From Dipteronia dyeriana (Eukaryota > Streptophyta > Magnoliopsida > Sapindales > Sapindaceae), in assembly GCA_032871835.1 (NCBI GenBank), contig CM065295.1, positions 38,500,360-38,564,359 of the forward strand: a stretch of DNA of 64,000 nt, read 5' to 3'. Under the pieces are notes generated by a model. That model had not been told where the DNA came from, did no database searches, and was given only the letters and a program-made list of their open reading frames with translations. Position 1 is the first letter of the stretch. Each line of letters begins with the position of its first letter. This document shows, piece after piece, positions 34,153 to 45,559 of the stretch. Position numbers and translations under genes: made by a program.

Positions 34153-36516
34153 TGTTGGGGTTTTTACCCTAACGCTTGTAATTTGTAAATGTGATTTGAA
34201 CATAAATAAAAGAAGTAGCATATTCAATCGAATTGTTTCATACTTTTATATAACATGTGTAACTAACATCCAAGATTATTAGATGTAATCTCGAACTGAG
34301 TATATGAATGTCATATACAGGTGGATTCAGTTTAGACGAGCAATCTAAAGAGTCTGAAAATAGCAAATAAAGCTAGATACTTTATTTGTGGTTAATCTAC
34401 AGCTGTGGTCCACTCCATAAAGTACGGTGATCTTATCCTGGATCATTCATACGGTGATATAAGAATATAGGCACCTTGTATGATATGATAGTATATGACT
34501 GGGCCACGATTTATATGAATCCCTCGCTAAGATCTGTTTTTGTTGAGATTCATATAAATCGACATATGATGGCTATATATTGGTGATCTTAATCCTGAGT
34601 GTCTTATCAACTCCTTCATGTTAGATCGTGGTTTTTGATATACCATAGGTGTGTTCAAAATTGCATTCTCGATCAATATGCTCCATATGTTGGAATCACG
34701 GTTTGGCTTGTTGTTTGGAAGGATTGTACAAAATAGTGGAATCCACTCATTCTTACGAAAAGTAGATAGTAGTTCCCTTAAGGGTTGATTCGGGGATTGA
34801 ACAATATAAGCACTTTTCTAATTCAATGAGGAATGTAGGATTTACTGTTCATTAGAGAATCAATGTTACTTAACGGAAAGATTTAATTAAAGGGGTATAA
34901 CAGACATTATGATTCAACTCTAATTGTGAACTACATGTGGAGGATTAAACCATATGTAATAGCTATATCGATGGACACCGAAAGTTATTAGTTTGTATAA
35001 ATACATCTACAGTTGAGAAAGTACAGTTTTGGGTTTTTAGTGGAAAAACACTGAAATTCATAATCATGAAATATTGATTTAAGAGTTTAATTAATTAATT
35101 CAATGATTATTGGAGCTCAAAATATTGCGGGTCCTTTAGATCCCCTTTCTTGCCCGATTGATTAAGGTAACATGAGCCACGGTTAATTAATTGGATTGTT
35201 TAATTTATTGTATTACAAAAGTGACACGTGTCTATTTGGGAATTAATTGAATAATGAGATTATTTAATTAATGAATATTAGTGATTCAATTAATTAAATA
35301 ATAAGATTATTTAATTATGAGATTAATCATTAGTTGGAGGACGTTGATTGATATTTGTGTTTAAATAAAGATAAGATAATTTGATTATTTTATTTTTATT
35401 AAATTAAATATCAAATTAGAAATTAAGATTTTTAAATTCAAAGTTATTAATTATCCTTATATATAATAGATATTTTAAAGGATTAATTAATTAAAAGTGA
35501 TGTTATTTGTTAAGATTAAATTATATGAGATATATTTGTTTTATGAAAACTTGATAAAACGCGCACATATGAAAGAGAACGGAAGAGGTCTCTTAATTGC
35601 ATTGAATGCAAGTGATGCGTGATATACAAAATGTGCACACAAGAAAGAGAACAAGAGAGGTCTCTTAACTGCATTGACTGCAAGTGGTGCATGATATACA
35701 AAATGTGCAACAAGAGAAGACATCAGTTCTCTTATACTGCATCGGATGCAATTTTGTGCGTAGAACAAAAACAAGAGAAGAAATAAGTTCTCCTAATTGC
35801 ACACATGCAATTTTTGTGCGTGAATAAAAAAGTAGAAAATAAAGAGGTGTGCGGCCACGAAAGAAAAATTGATAAAACGCGCACATATGAAAGAGAACGG
35901 AAGAGGTCTCTTAATTGCATTGAATGCAAGTGATGCGTGATATACAAAATGTGCACACAAGAAAGAGAACAAGAGAGGTCTCTTAACTGCATTGACTGCA
36001 AGTGGTGCATGATATACAAAATGTGCAACAAGAGAAGACATCAGTTCTCTTATACTGCATCGGATGCAATTTTGTGCGTAGAACAAAAACAAGAGAAGAA
36101 ATAAGTTCTCCTAATTGCAAACATGCAATTTTTGTGCGTGAATAAAAAGGTAGAAAATAAAGAGGTGTGCGGCCACGAAAAGAAAAAAATATTTTGTTTT
36201 AATTGTCTTTGATTCATGGTGGCTGAATTCCACACATAAAAAATAATTGTTGTTTTTGTAAGTTTCTTCTACCCCCATTCAAGTTCCTGAGTACCATGAC
36301 GCACCCACATGCTGTTGTCAATCATGAGACATAACCGGGAAGATCTTATGATTCTAATCAGAAAGCAAATTGAAAAAGAAAGAAAGAGCCATCAAACACT
36401 AGTATGAAATAGTTTCATCTTCTACTTATTGTTGTCATTTATACTGTATAAACGGGTTAGTTTATGATTGCAATAAAAAATTTAAAAAACCCCGTTTCCA
36501 GAACCTGAAGCTAACA
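34153..36516 (+). repeat. El-8 5' LTR (2364 bp)
   Basis: TGTTGGGGTTTTTACCC to GAAGCTAACA, next to the primer site. It includes a two-level tandem repeat (35553-36188). It is longer than the related El-2 LTR mainly because of that repeat. Confidence 0.9.
35553..36188 (+). repeat. 318-bp direct tandem duplication made of smaller hairpin-bearing units
   Basis: Unit 1 is 35553-35870 and unit 2 is 35871-36188, nearly identical. Each unit contains four shorter units (about 60-75 bp) built as GAGA(A)-rich, GTTCTC or GGTCTCTTAA, then an inverted repeat of the type TTGCAT...ATGCAA, then TGTGC(G/A). The hairpin words vary (TTGCATTGAATGCAA, TGCATCGGATGCA, AATTGCA-ATGCAATT) but keep their symmetry. The 3' LTR has one reduced version at about 43640-43890. 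Open frames on the minus strand here are by-products of the repeat. Confidence 0.9.
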
Positions 36517-36518
36517 AA

Positions 36519-36530
36519 TGGTATTAGAGC
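36519..36530 (+). other. El-8 primer-binding site (one mismatch)
   Basis: TGGTATTAGAGC: the usual C at base 7 is T, consistent with cytosine deamination of TGGTATCAGAGC. Confidence 0.8.
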
Positions 36531-37292
36531 AAATATTTGTACAGTATAATCGAATTTGATAGGTCTTGATAGCATTTATGAATGTGTAGGCACCATAAAT
36601 GTGATTGTATGAATTTTTATAATATTTTTTTTTAATTTAAACTAGTTGATCGTAAAAAAAAAATTACATGGGTTTTAAGGTTTTGGATTTACAATGCAAT
36701 ATCTTATGATATTAATTCCGGATTGTAACATTTTTTTTTACTATTGATTTGCTGTATATTATTTTTTGCTAGTGTAAATCATTGAAGCGCGACGACAAAC
36801 ATGCAACGTGTGCGATGTGAAGGACAATTTTTACGCAAAGTGCAAAAGATAATGGACACATCATATGTGCAAATCAGATGTGCAATGTTGCATGCATCAC
36901 ATGAGCACATGCGCGCAACACACATGCAATCAAAACTGTTTCGTGATTGCAGTACAAGTTTAGGCCAATAATTTTTTTCCAAAATCTTGGGCCTCCGAAA
37001 AGTGTTAGAGTAACACTTGGGCTGTAGGGATTTAATCCTTATGATGGATCCAATAAAATAAATCAAGTTTGACTTGATATTGGGTTCAAAAGACGCAAAA
37101 GGTATTACGGATGCACTTGCAAGTTTTTGGAATTACAAGAAGACCAAGGAATGCCTTGGACAATTTTTTGTAATTAGATTTTTTTTTTAAGTTAGATAAA
37201 CCCTTTGTACTCGGTCAATTCATGTATGTTTTTATTAAGTTATAATTAAAGCACTGTCAAGCATATACATGTCATTTAGATTAGGTGTGCCT

Positions 37293-37362
<70 letters not shown>

Positions 37363-38299
37363 ATATGTCATACATACATAATAGACATTAATATTTATGT
37401 GCTTTAATTTTAATTTGATTCAAATGGGTAAATCGCATAAATGGCTACAGAATAATGGGATTAGTTTGTAGGAGTAAAAACTTGGTAATTCTCATTAATA
37501 ACTAATCTATTAATTAAAGAGTTTAATTAGTTAGATTAGCAGGGTCCTTTATAAACATTAGGATTAATTATATTAATTCCCTAATAATAATTGGACCTAA
37601 TAATGTGTTTAGTTTTAATAGTTAAAACTTGATAAATACACATTTAATAATTCTCGCCCTAGTAAATAGTTTACTTAGATTAGAATTATCACTAATGAAC
37701 TAGATTTTTAACTCTTAAAAATCAAATTAGTTTATTAGTTATTGGAATAGGATTCTAATAATTTGTGATTAATCCTCGTGATTGAAATTTGATTGAAATT
37801 AGATGCTTAGATTGAAATTAGCCTCGTGACGCCTTTGCTTCCATCCTCCGTAAGGAGGGTTTCCATAAGAATCAAAACAAAGGTTGACTTCCTAATGGAT
37901 AGGATTTCTGAAGGGATTTTGGGATTGACCGACCTAAGGCTGTAATTCTCTAGTTAAGCTCACGAGATCTGAAATGATGGGTTACACGCACAAGGTTTTA
38001 ATTAAATTGGTTAATTAAAACCAAACTAAATAAACGGTGGTTGAATGATATTGGAATAAGAGTTATTCTGGTACAACATTTGATTAAGAAGATCTCAATC
38101 CAACAAGCAATAATTTGACCGACCCTAAGGCGGCACTTGCTTGTGGTATGTTAGATTGTCATGGTATAGAAATGTTGTTTTCTTATGGTTGTTCATGTTC
38201 ATTAAACATTTTCATACATCATGTTTAATTTTATGCCGAACATTCTCACATGATTTGAATGTATGGTTGAATGAGTTCTTAATTTATGTTTTATCAACC
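36531..38299 (+). other. El-8 leader between primer site and gag
   Basis: No coding feature. A CpG-richer patch at about 36780-36960 with repeated TGCAA/TGCAT words differs from the AT-rich rest. A (CA)n(AT)n microsatellite follows at 37292-37358. Sequence from about 37380 to 38300 aligns with the El-12 leader (62220-63250). Confidence 0.6.
37292..37358. repeat. (CA)n(AT)n microsatellite
   Basis: About 11 CA units followed by about 22 AT units, inside the El-8 leader. Confidence 0.95.
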
Positions 38300-39370
38300 A
38301 TGTCATTTGCACTGTTACAAATCCTTGTCAATGAAAAATTAACTGGTGATAACTATACTAAATGGAAACACATCATAAATGCAATCTTGGTCACCAAGGA
38401 CCTAAAGTTTGTGATTATGAATGAATGTCCTCCATCTCCTACTGCCCATGTATGAACTGTTTGTGAGGCATATGAAAAATGGGTCTCATCAGATGAGAAA
38501 GCCCGAACATATCTTTTAACATGGATGACAGATGTGCTTGTCACTATGCACAAAGCAATGGGTACTGTATTTGAAATAATAGAGTCATTGCAGACTATGT
38601 TCGGGTAACCCTCTAATCAAAAGCAGCACGAAGCTGTTTGTGCCTCAACATTTGCTTGGATGAAATTAGGCGTATCTATTTGGGAACATGTCCTGAACAT
38701 GATGTCCTACTTCAACATGACAGAGATCAATGGTGGGGCCAATTAGGTGAGCATCATACTGATGAATCTTCTGAAGAGTTTCGATCAGTTCAAGAGTAAT
38801 TATGGGATGAAAAAGCTAAAGTTCAGTCTCACTCAGTTGCTCAATGAGCTAACTACTTTTGAGTCATTGACTAAGGACAACAAAAGTTAGACCGGTGAGC
38901 CAAATGTTGCCAATCCATCCTCCTTTGGTAATAAGAAGAGGAAGAGGTTTGTTGTGAAGGCGAATGGTAAACCCAAGCCCAAGAAATCCCAGGGAAAGAA
39001 AAAGTATGCCTCCACCAACCAAGGTAAAGGAAAGTGTTTCCATTGAGACAAGGTTGGCCACTAGAAGAAGTATTGTCCTCGGTATTTAGAGAAGGTGGCC
39101 AAAAAGAAGAAAACGAAAGGTAAATATGATTTACTTGTTCTTGAGTCGTGTTTAGTGAAAGATGATTCTTCACCCGGGACAGTTGATTCGAGGGCCACTA
39201 ACCATATTTGTTATTCTTTACAATGGACGGATTCTTGGACACAACTTAAGGAGGGAGACTTCTCCATGCTTGTTGGGTCAAGAGATGTCGTGTCAGGGAC
39301 AACAGTAGGTGTAGTTAGACTACATTTTGGAAATTGTTTTTTATTATTAGATAATGTATTTTTTTGATTC
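38300..39370 (+). pseudogene. El-8 Gag and protease
   Basis: The ATG at 38300 starts MSFALLQILVNEKLTGDNYTKWK, a copia gag N-terminus shared with El-12 (63256). Capsid-like text continues to about 38880, with stops at about 38453, 38606, 38743 and 38888. A basic segment precedes a zinc knuckle that has lost one Cys to TGA and a Trp to TAG (about 39040-39080). Protease follows with DSRATNH in place of DSGATNH (Asp 39185-39187, Gly to Arg at 39191-39193) and remains open to 39367. The active-site Gly loss would inactivate the protease. Confidence 0.85.
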
Positions 39371-42237
39371 TTGCATTCACAAGAAATTGGATTTATGTTT
39401 CTAAGTTGATGGAACAATTATATTATGTTTCTTTTAATAATAAGTATGTTATTATTGAAAAGAATGGTTTGAATATATGTTCAGGATTAAACGAAAACAA
39501 TTTGTATGTTTTAAGGCCATTAATACATACAACACTGCTCAACACTGAAATGTTAAATGTTGAAAAACCAAAAACAAAACGATAAAAGATTTCTCTAGAA
39601 AACGAAACGTATCTGTGACATCTAAGACTTGGTCATATCAACCTTGACCGGATAGATAGACTGGTAAAAAGAAAACCTTTAAGTGAGTTAAAGGTTTCAC
39701 CTTACCTGTTTATGAATCTTGTTTAGAATGTAAAATGAGCAAGAGACCTTTTACTGGAAAAGGGCTTAGAGCTAAAGATCCACTAGAGCTTATACATTCA
39801 GACGTTTGTGGATAAATTAAAGTTAAAGCAAGGGGTGGTTATAAGTATTATGTCACCTTTATAGATGACTACTCGAGATACAAATATGTCTACCTAATGC
39901 AACGGAAGTTAGAAACTTCTGAAAAGTTCAAAGAATTATGAGCTGAAGTTGAGAACTACTTAGGGAAGACTATCAATTCTCTACGATCGGATCGTGGAGG
40001 TGAGTACCTTGATTAAGAGTTTGAAGAATTCATGGTTGAGCATGAGATAGTGTCCCAACTCACAGCTCCTAGAACACCATAATAGAATGGTGTCGCGGAG
40101 AGGAGAAATAGAACCCTAATGGAAATAGTGAGATCTATGATTAGTTTCTCATCATTACCAAATTCTTTTTGGGGATATGCGTTACAAATCGCGGCCTACA
40201 TTTTGAATGTAGTCTCATCCAAATCTATTTCAAAAACTCCTTTAGAGTTGTGGAATGGTCATAAAGCTAGTTTACGATATTTCAGCATATAAAGGTGTCC
40301 AACACATGTGCTGAAGAACAGAAGGACCTGTGGTCTACTTGTTTGTTGGATATTCCTAGGAAACTAAAGGTGGATACTTCAATAGTCCTGATGAGAACAA
40401 AGTATTTGTGTCGACAAATGCAATGTTTCTTACATATAGCTATATTAGTGATCATAAACCTCGAAGTAAAGTTGTATTAAATGAAATGGAACCTGAAACA
40501 ACTGGAGCTCAATCAACAAGAGTTGTTGATCCATTGACATACAATAGGCAGGTGATTCCTAGTCAGGATACACTATAACTTAGATGTAGTGGGAGGGTTA
40601 TACAACAACCTAAACACTATTTGGGTATAGGTGAGGGATGAGATGTCGTCTCTACTGATAGTGAAAATAATCCATTAACATTTAAGAATGCAATGGAAGA
40701 TCCTTACAAAGAGGAATGACTTAAAGCCATGAATCTCTGGATGGAGTCCATGTACTCTAACTTAGTCTAAAACTTATAGACTTTCCAGATAGGGTAAAAC
40801 CCATAGGATGTAAGTGGATCTACAAGAGAAAAAGAGGTGTAGATGTAAAGGTAGAGACCTTTAAGGCAATGCTAGTGGCCAAGAGTTATATCCAGAAAGA
40901 GAGGGTTGATTATGAAGAGACATTCTCGCCACTAGCCATGTTTAAGTCTATTCGGATTCTTTTATCCATTGCTACCTATTTCGATAACAAAATTTGGTAA
41001 ATGGACGTCAATACTGCATTCTTGATCTTGATTAGAGCATCTACATGATGCAACCATAGGGATTCGTGTCTCCAGATCAAAAGCAAAAGGTTTGCAAGTT
41101 GCAAAAGTTCATTTATAGACTTAAGCAAGCATCTAGATCTTGGAAAATAAGGTTTAATTATGTGATATAAACCTATGGCCTCGAGCGAAATGTTGATGAG
41201 CCTTGTATCTACAAGTGCATCATTGACAAGAAAGTTGTTTATTTACTTTTATACGTAGATGATATCCTACTCATTAGGAATTTTGTAGGGGTATTATCGG
41301 AAGTAAAGGGTTGGCTGGCTAGCAAATTCTAAATGAAAGATTTGGAAGTGGCGAGTTATATTCTAGGGATCCGACTTATAAGGGATTGTATGAATAAAAT
41401 CCTATCATTGTCTCAGGCATCGTATATCGACAATATTCTTATGCAAATTTTAATGCAGAACTCTAAGAAAGGCAATTTACCTTCTAGGTATGGAGTTCAC
41501 TTTTTGAAGGAACAGTGTCCTACAATACCTCAAGAAGTTGAGTATATAAGACGTGTTCCCTATGAGTCTGCAGTAGGCAATCTCATGTATGATATGTTAT
41601 ACATGAGACCTGACATCTGCTTTACTGTAGGAGTAGCTAGTAGGTACCAGTCCAACCCAGGATTGGATCATTTGGTTGTTGTCAAGACTATTTTCAAGTA
41701 TCTTCGGAGAACGAGAAACTATATGCTAGTGTATTCTAGACAGGACTTGATCCCGTTAAGATATACAAATTCTATTTTCAGTCAGACAGGGAGTCTAAGA
41801 AATCCACATCGTGGTCAATATTCACCATTGGTGGTGGAGCCATTATCTGGAGGAGTGTTAAGTAGTCTTACATTGTTGACTCCACCATGGAAGCCGAATA
41901 TGTAGACGCTTGTAAAGCTGCTAAAGGAGTTGTTAGGCTCCGTAAGTTCTTGAACGCTCTGGAAGTTTTTCCATTTCTAAATAAGCCCATAACACTTTAT
42001 TATAATAATAGTGGTGTTGTGGCTAATTCCAAATAACCAAGAAGACACAAGAGAGGAAAGCATATAAAGTGGAAATATCATCTCATTAGAGAGATAGTGC
42101 AGAGAGGAGATGTGACCATCACCAAGATATCATCACAGGATAATCATGCAGATCCATTTATGAAGACCTTACCGACTAAATTGTTTATGGGTCACCTAGA
42201 AGGTCTAGGTTTACGAGACATGTATCACATGCTTTAG
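39371..42237 (+). pseudogene. El-8 integrase, RT, RNase H, heavily decayed
   Basis: Gag-pre-integrase (LRLGHINLDRIDRL near 39626), an integrase core with Asp at 39801, RSDRGGEY near 39985 and NGVAERRN near 40088, a short linker, RT (YVDDILLI near 41259) and RNase H to TAG 42235-42237 can be followed by eye through frequent stops and shifts. The usual Trp codon in the EEWLKAMN-type motif is TGA (40717-40719). The longest open stretch is 41333-41905. The three integrase carboxylates and the YVDD survive despite the decay of the frame. Confidence 0.85.
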
Positions 42238-42251
42238 TGCAATTGGAAGAT

Positions 42252-43974
42252 TGTTGGGGTTTTTACCATAAAGCTTGTAATTCATAAATGTGATTTGAAC
42301 AAAAATAAAAGAAGCAGTTTATTTATTCAAATTGTTTCATACTATTATATAGCTTGTGTAATTAACATCCAAGATTGTCGGATGTAATCTCGAACTGAGT
42401 ATGTGAAGGTCATATACAAGTGGACTCAGTTTGAGACGAGCAATCTAAAGAGTCCATAGATAGTAAATAAAGTTGGGTACTCTATTTGTGGTTAATCTAC
42501 AGTTGCGGTACATTCCGTAATGTACGGTGATCTTATCCTAAATTCATATGGTGATATGAGAATGGAGGCAACTTGTATGATGTGGTCGTACAGGACTGGG
42601 CCACGATTTATATGAATCTCTCACTAAGATTCGTTTAAGTTGAGATTCATATATATCGACATATGACGGCTAGATGTGGGTGACATTAATACTGAGTGTC
42701 TTGTGGACTCCTTCAGGTTAGATCGTGATTTTTGATATACCATGGGTGAGATCGAAATTGCATTCCAATCAATATACTTCATATGTTGGAATCACGGTTT
42801 GGCTTATGGCTAGGAAGGTTTGTGCACAATAGTGGAATCCACTCCATCTTGCGAGAAGTGGATAATAGTTCCCTTAAGGGTTGATTCAGGGTTTGAAAAA
42901 TATGATCGCTCTTCTAATTACGTGAGGAATGGAGGTTTATTGTTGATTTGAGAATCAACGATACATAATGGAAATATATAATTAGCGGGGTATAACGAAC
43001 ATTATGTTCGAGCTCTAATTATGAACTAAATGTGAAGGATTATACCATATATAATAGCTATATCGATGAACACCAAAAGTTATTAGTTTGTGTAAAAACA
43101 TCTACAGTTGAGAAAGTGCAGTTTCAGGTTTTTAGTGGAATAACACCGAAATTCATAATAATGAAATATTAATTAAAGAGTTTAATTAATTATTACTAAG
43201 GATTATTAGAGCTCTAAATACTGTGGGTCCATTAGGTCCCCTTGCTAGTCCGATTGATTAAGGTAACAGAGGTCACGGTTAATTAATTAGATTGTTAAAT
43301 TAATTGTGTTACGAAAGTAACACATGTCTATTCATGAATTAATTGAATGATGAGATCATTTTATTAATGAATATTAGTGACTAAATTGATTAAATAATAA
43401 GACTATTTCTTTATACGATTAATCATTAGTTAGAGGGTGTTGATTGATATTTGTGTTTGAATAAAGATAAGATAATTTGATTATTTTTTTTTATTTAATT
43501 AAATATCAAATTTAAAGTTAACAGGTTTAAATTCAAATTTATTAATTATCCTTATAGAAATTAGATATTTTAAGGGATTAATTAATTAAAAGTTGATGTT
43601 ATCAGCTCAGATTAAATTATATGAGATATATTTGTTTTCTGAAAAACTGATAAAAAGCGCACCAAGAAAGAGATCAGAAGTGGTCTCTTAACTGCATTGA
43701 ATGCAAGTGGTGTGTGATATACAAAACATGCAACAAAAGAAGACATCAAATCTCTTATATTGCTTCGGATGTAATTTTGTGCGTAGAACAAAAACAAGAG
43801 AAGAAATAATTTCTCTTAATTGTATGCATGTAATTTTTGTACCTGAATAAAAAAGAAGAAAATAGAGAGGTGCGGCCACGAAAAGAAAAAAATGTATATT
43901 TTGTTTTAATTGCCCTTGATTCATGGTGGCCGAATTCCACACATATAAAACAAGAGTTGTTTTTGTAAGTTTCT
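42252..43974 (+). repeat. El-8 3' LTR, truncated at its 3' end
   Basis: It begins TGTTGGGGTTTTTACC after the purine stretch TTGGAAGAT and follows the 5' LTR to GTAAGTTTC (43973). There copia pol text takes over, so the last 350 or so bases (including U5) are missing. Confidence 0.88.
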
Positions 43975-45559
43975 ATAGTCCTGATGAGTACAAAGTAGTT
44001 GTGCCGACAAATACAACGTTTCTTGCGGATAGCTATATTGGTGATCATAAACCTCAAAGTAAGATTGTATTAAATGAAACAGAGCCAGGAACAACTAGTG
44101 CTCAATCAACAAGAGTTGTTGATCCATTGAAATCTGATAGTCAGGTGATTCCTAGTTACGATACTTTTCCACCTAGACGTAGCGTGAGGGTTATACAACA
44201 ACCTAAACACTATTTGGGATAGGTAAGGAACGAGATGTCGTCTCTACTGATAGTGAAGATGATTCATTGACATTTAAGAATTCAATAGAAGATCATTATA
44301 AAGAGGAATGACTTAAAGCCATGAATCTCGAGATGGAACCCATATACTCTAACTCAGTTTGGGAACTTGTAGACTTACCAGATATGGTAAAACCCATAGG
44401 GTGTAAGTGGATCTACAAGAGAAAAAGAGAAGTAGACGGGAAGGTTGAGACCTTTAAGGCAAGGCTAGTGGCCAAAAGGTTATACCCAGAAAAAGGGGGT
44501 TTATTATGAAGAGACATTATTTCCTGTAGCCATGTTTAAGTTTATTCGGATTCTCTTATCCATCGTTGCTTGTTTCAATTATGAAATTTGATAAGTGGAC
44601 GTCAATATTGCATTCTTGAATGACAATCTTGATGAGAGCATCGACATGAAGCAACCAGAGGGATTCATGTATCCAGATCAAGAGTAAAAGGTTTGCAAGT
44701 TACAATGGTCCATTTATGTATTTAAACAAGCATTTAGATATTGGAACTTAATGTTTGATGATGTGATATAAACCTATGGCTTCAAGTAAAATGTTGATGA
44801 GCCTTGTGTCTACATGTGCATCATTGACAAGAATGTAGTTTTCTTTGTCTTATATCTATATGATATCCTACTCTTTGGGAAAGATGTAGGGGTATTATCG
44901 AAAATAAAGACTGGCTGGCTAGTAAATTCTAAATGAAAGATTTGAGAGTGCCGAGTTATGTTTTAGGGATCCAACATATAAGGGATCGTAAGAACAAACT
45001 CCTAGCATTGTCTTAGACATCTTATATCGATAAGATTCTTTTGTGATTTTCGATACAGAACCTCAAGAAAGGCAATTTACCTTTCAGGTATGGAGTTCAC
45101 TTGTCAAAAGAACAGTGTCATACAACACCTCAAGAAGTTGATGATATGAGACGTGTTTCCTATGCGTCTGCGGTAGGCAGTCTCATGTATGATTATATTA
45201 TGCATGCGACTTGACATCTGCTTCATATTGAGAGTAGCCAATATATACCAGTCCAACCCAGGATTGGATCATTGGGTTGCTATCAAGACTATTCTCAAGT
45301 ATATTCGGAGAATGAGAACTTATATGCTAGTGTATTCTCGATAGGATTTGATCCTGTTAAGATATGCGGATTATGATTGTTAGACAGGGATTCTAGGAAA
45401 TCCACTTATGGATCAGTATTCACCATTGGTAGTGGAGCCATTGTTTGAAGGAGTTTTACGCAATCTTGTATTGGTTACTCCACCATGGAAGTCGAATATG
45501 TAAACGCTTGTGAAGCTGCTAAAGAGATTGTTTGGCTCCATAAGTTCTTGAGTGACCTA
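43975..45559 (+). pseudogene. El-9: family T pol fragment (linker, RT, RNase H)
   Basis: It starts inside the integrase-RT linker (YSPDEYKVVVPTNTTFL, 43977) and runs through RT (IGCKWIYKRKR near 44397) to RNase H (EYVNACEAAKEIVWL near 45495). It ends at 45559, where El-10's LTR begins inside the motif before ...YCDN. Frameshifts occur near 44220, 44480 and elsewhere. The Trp codon in the EEWLKAMN-type motif is TGA (44309-44311), and the Trp-Gln pair before MDV is TGA-TAA (about 44588). The missing RNase H end is not found beyond El-10, because El-10's far end is deleted. Confidence 0.85.

Larger units (their letters stand above)
34153..43974 (+). mobile_element. El-8: family T copia element, 3' LTR truncated
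   Basis: It comprises a 5' LTR (34153-36516), primer site, 1.77-kb leader, gag, protease, integrase, RT and RNase H (38300-42237), and a 3' LTR (from 42252) cut at about 43974. All coding domains occur in order but carry dozens of stops and shifts, more than any other element here, so it is old. The two LTRs differ strongly in a repeat region: two 318-bp units in the 5' LTR, one shortened unit in the 3' LTR. No target duplication can be read because the right end is lost. Confidence 0.9.

Noticed and set aside
35516..36235. Several overlapping minus-strand open frames of 60-100 codons with similar peptides (e.g. HFVYHAPLAVNAVKRP)
   Set aside because: They repeat at 318-base spacing and lie inside an LTR tandem duplication. 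They are by-products of the repeat, with no start context or homology.
37292..37358. Telomere- or centromere-type satellite
   Set aside because: It is a simple (CA)n(AT)n microsatellite inside a leader; no satellite monomer array is present in the window.
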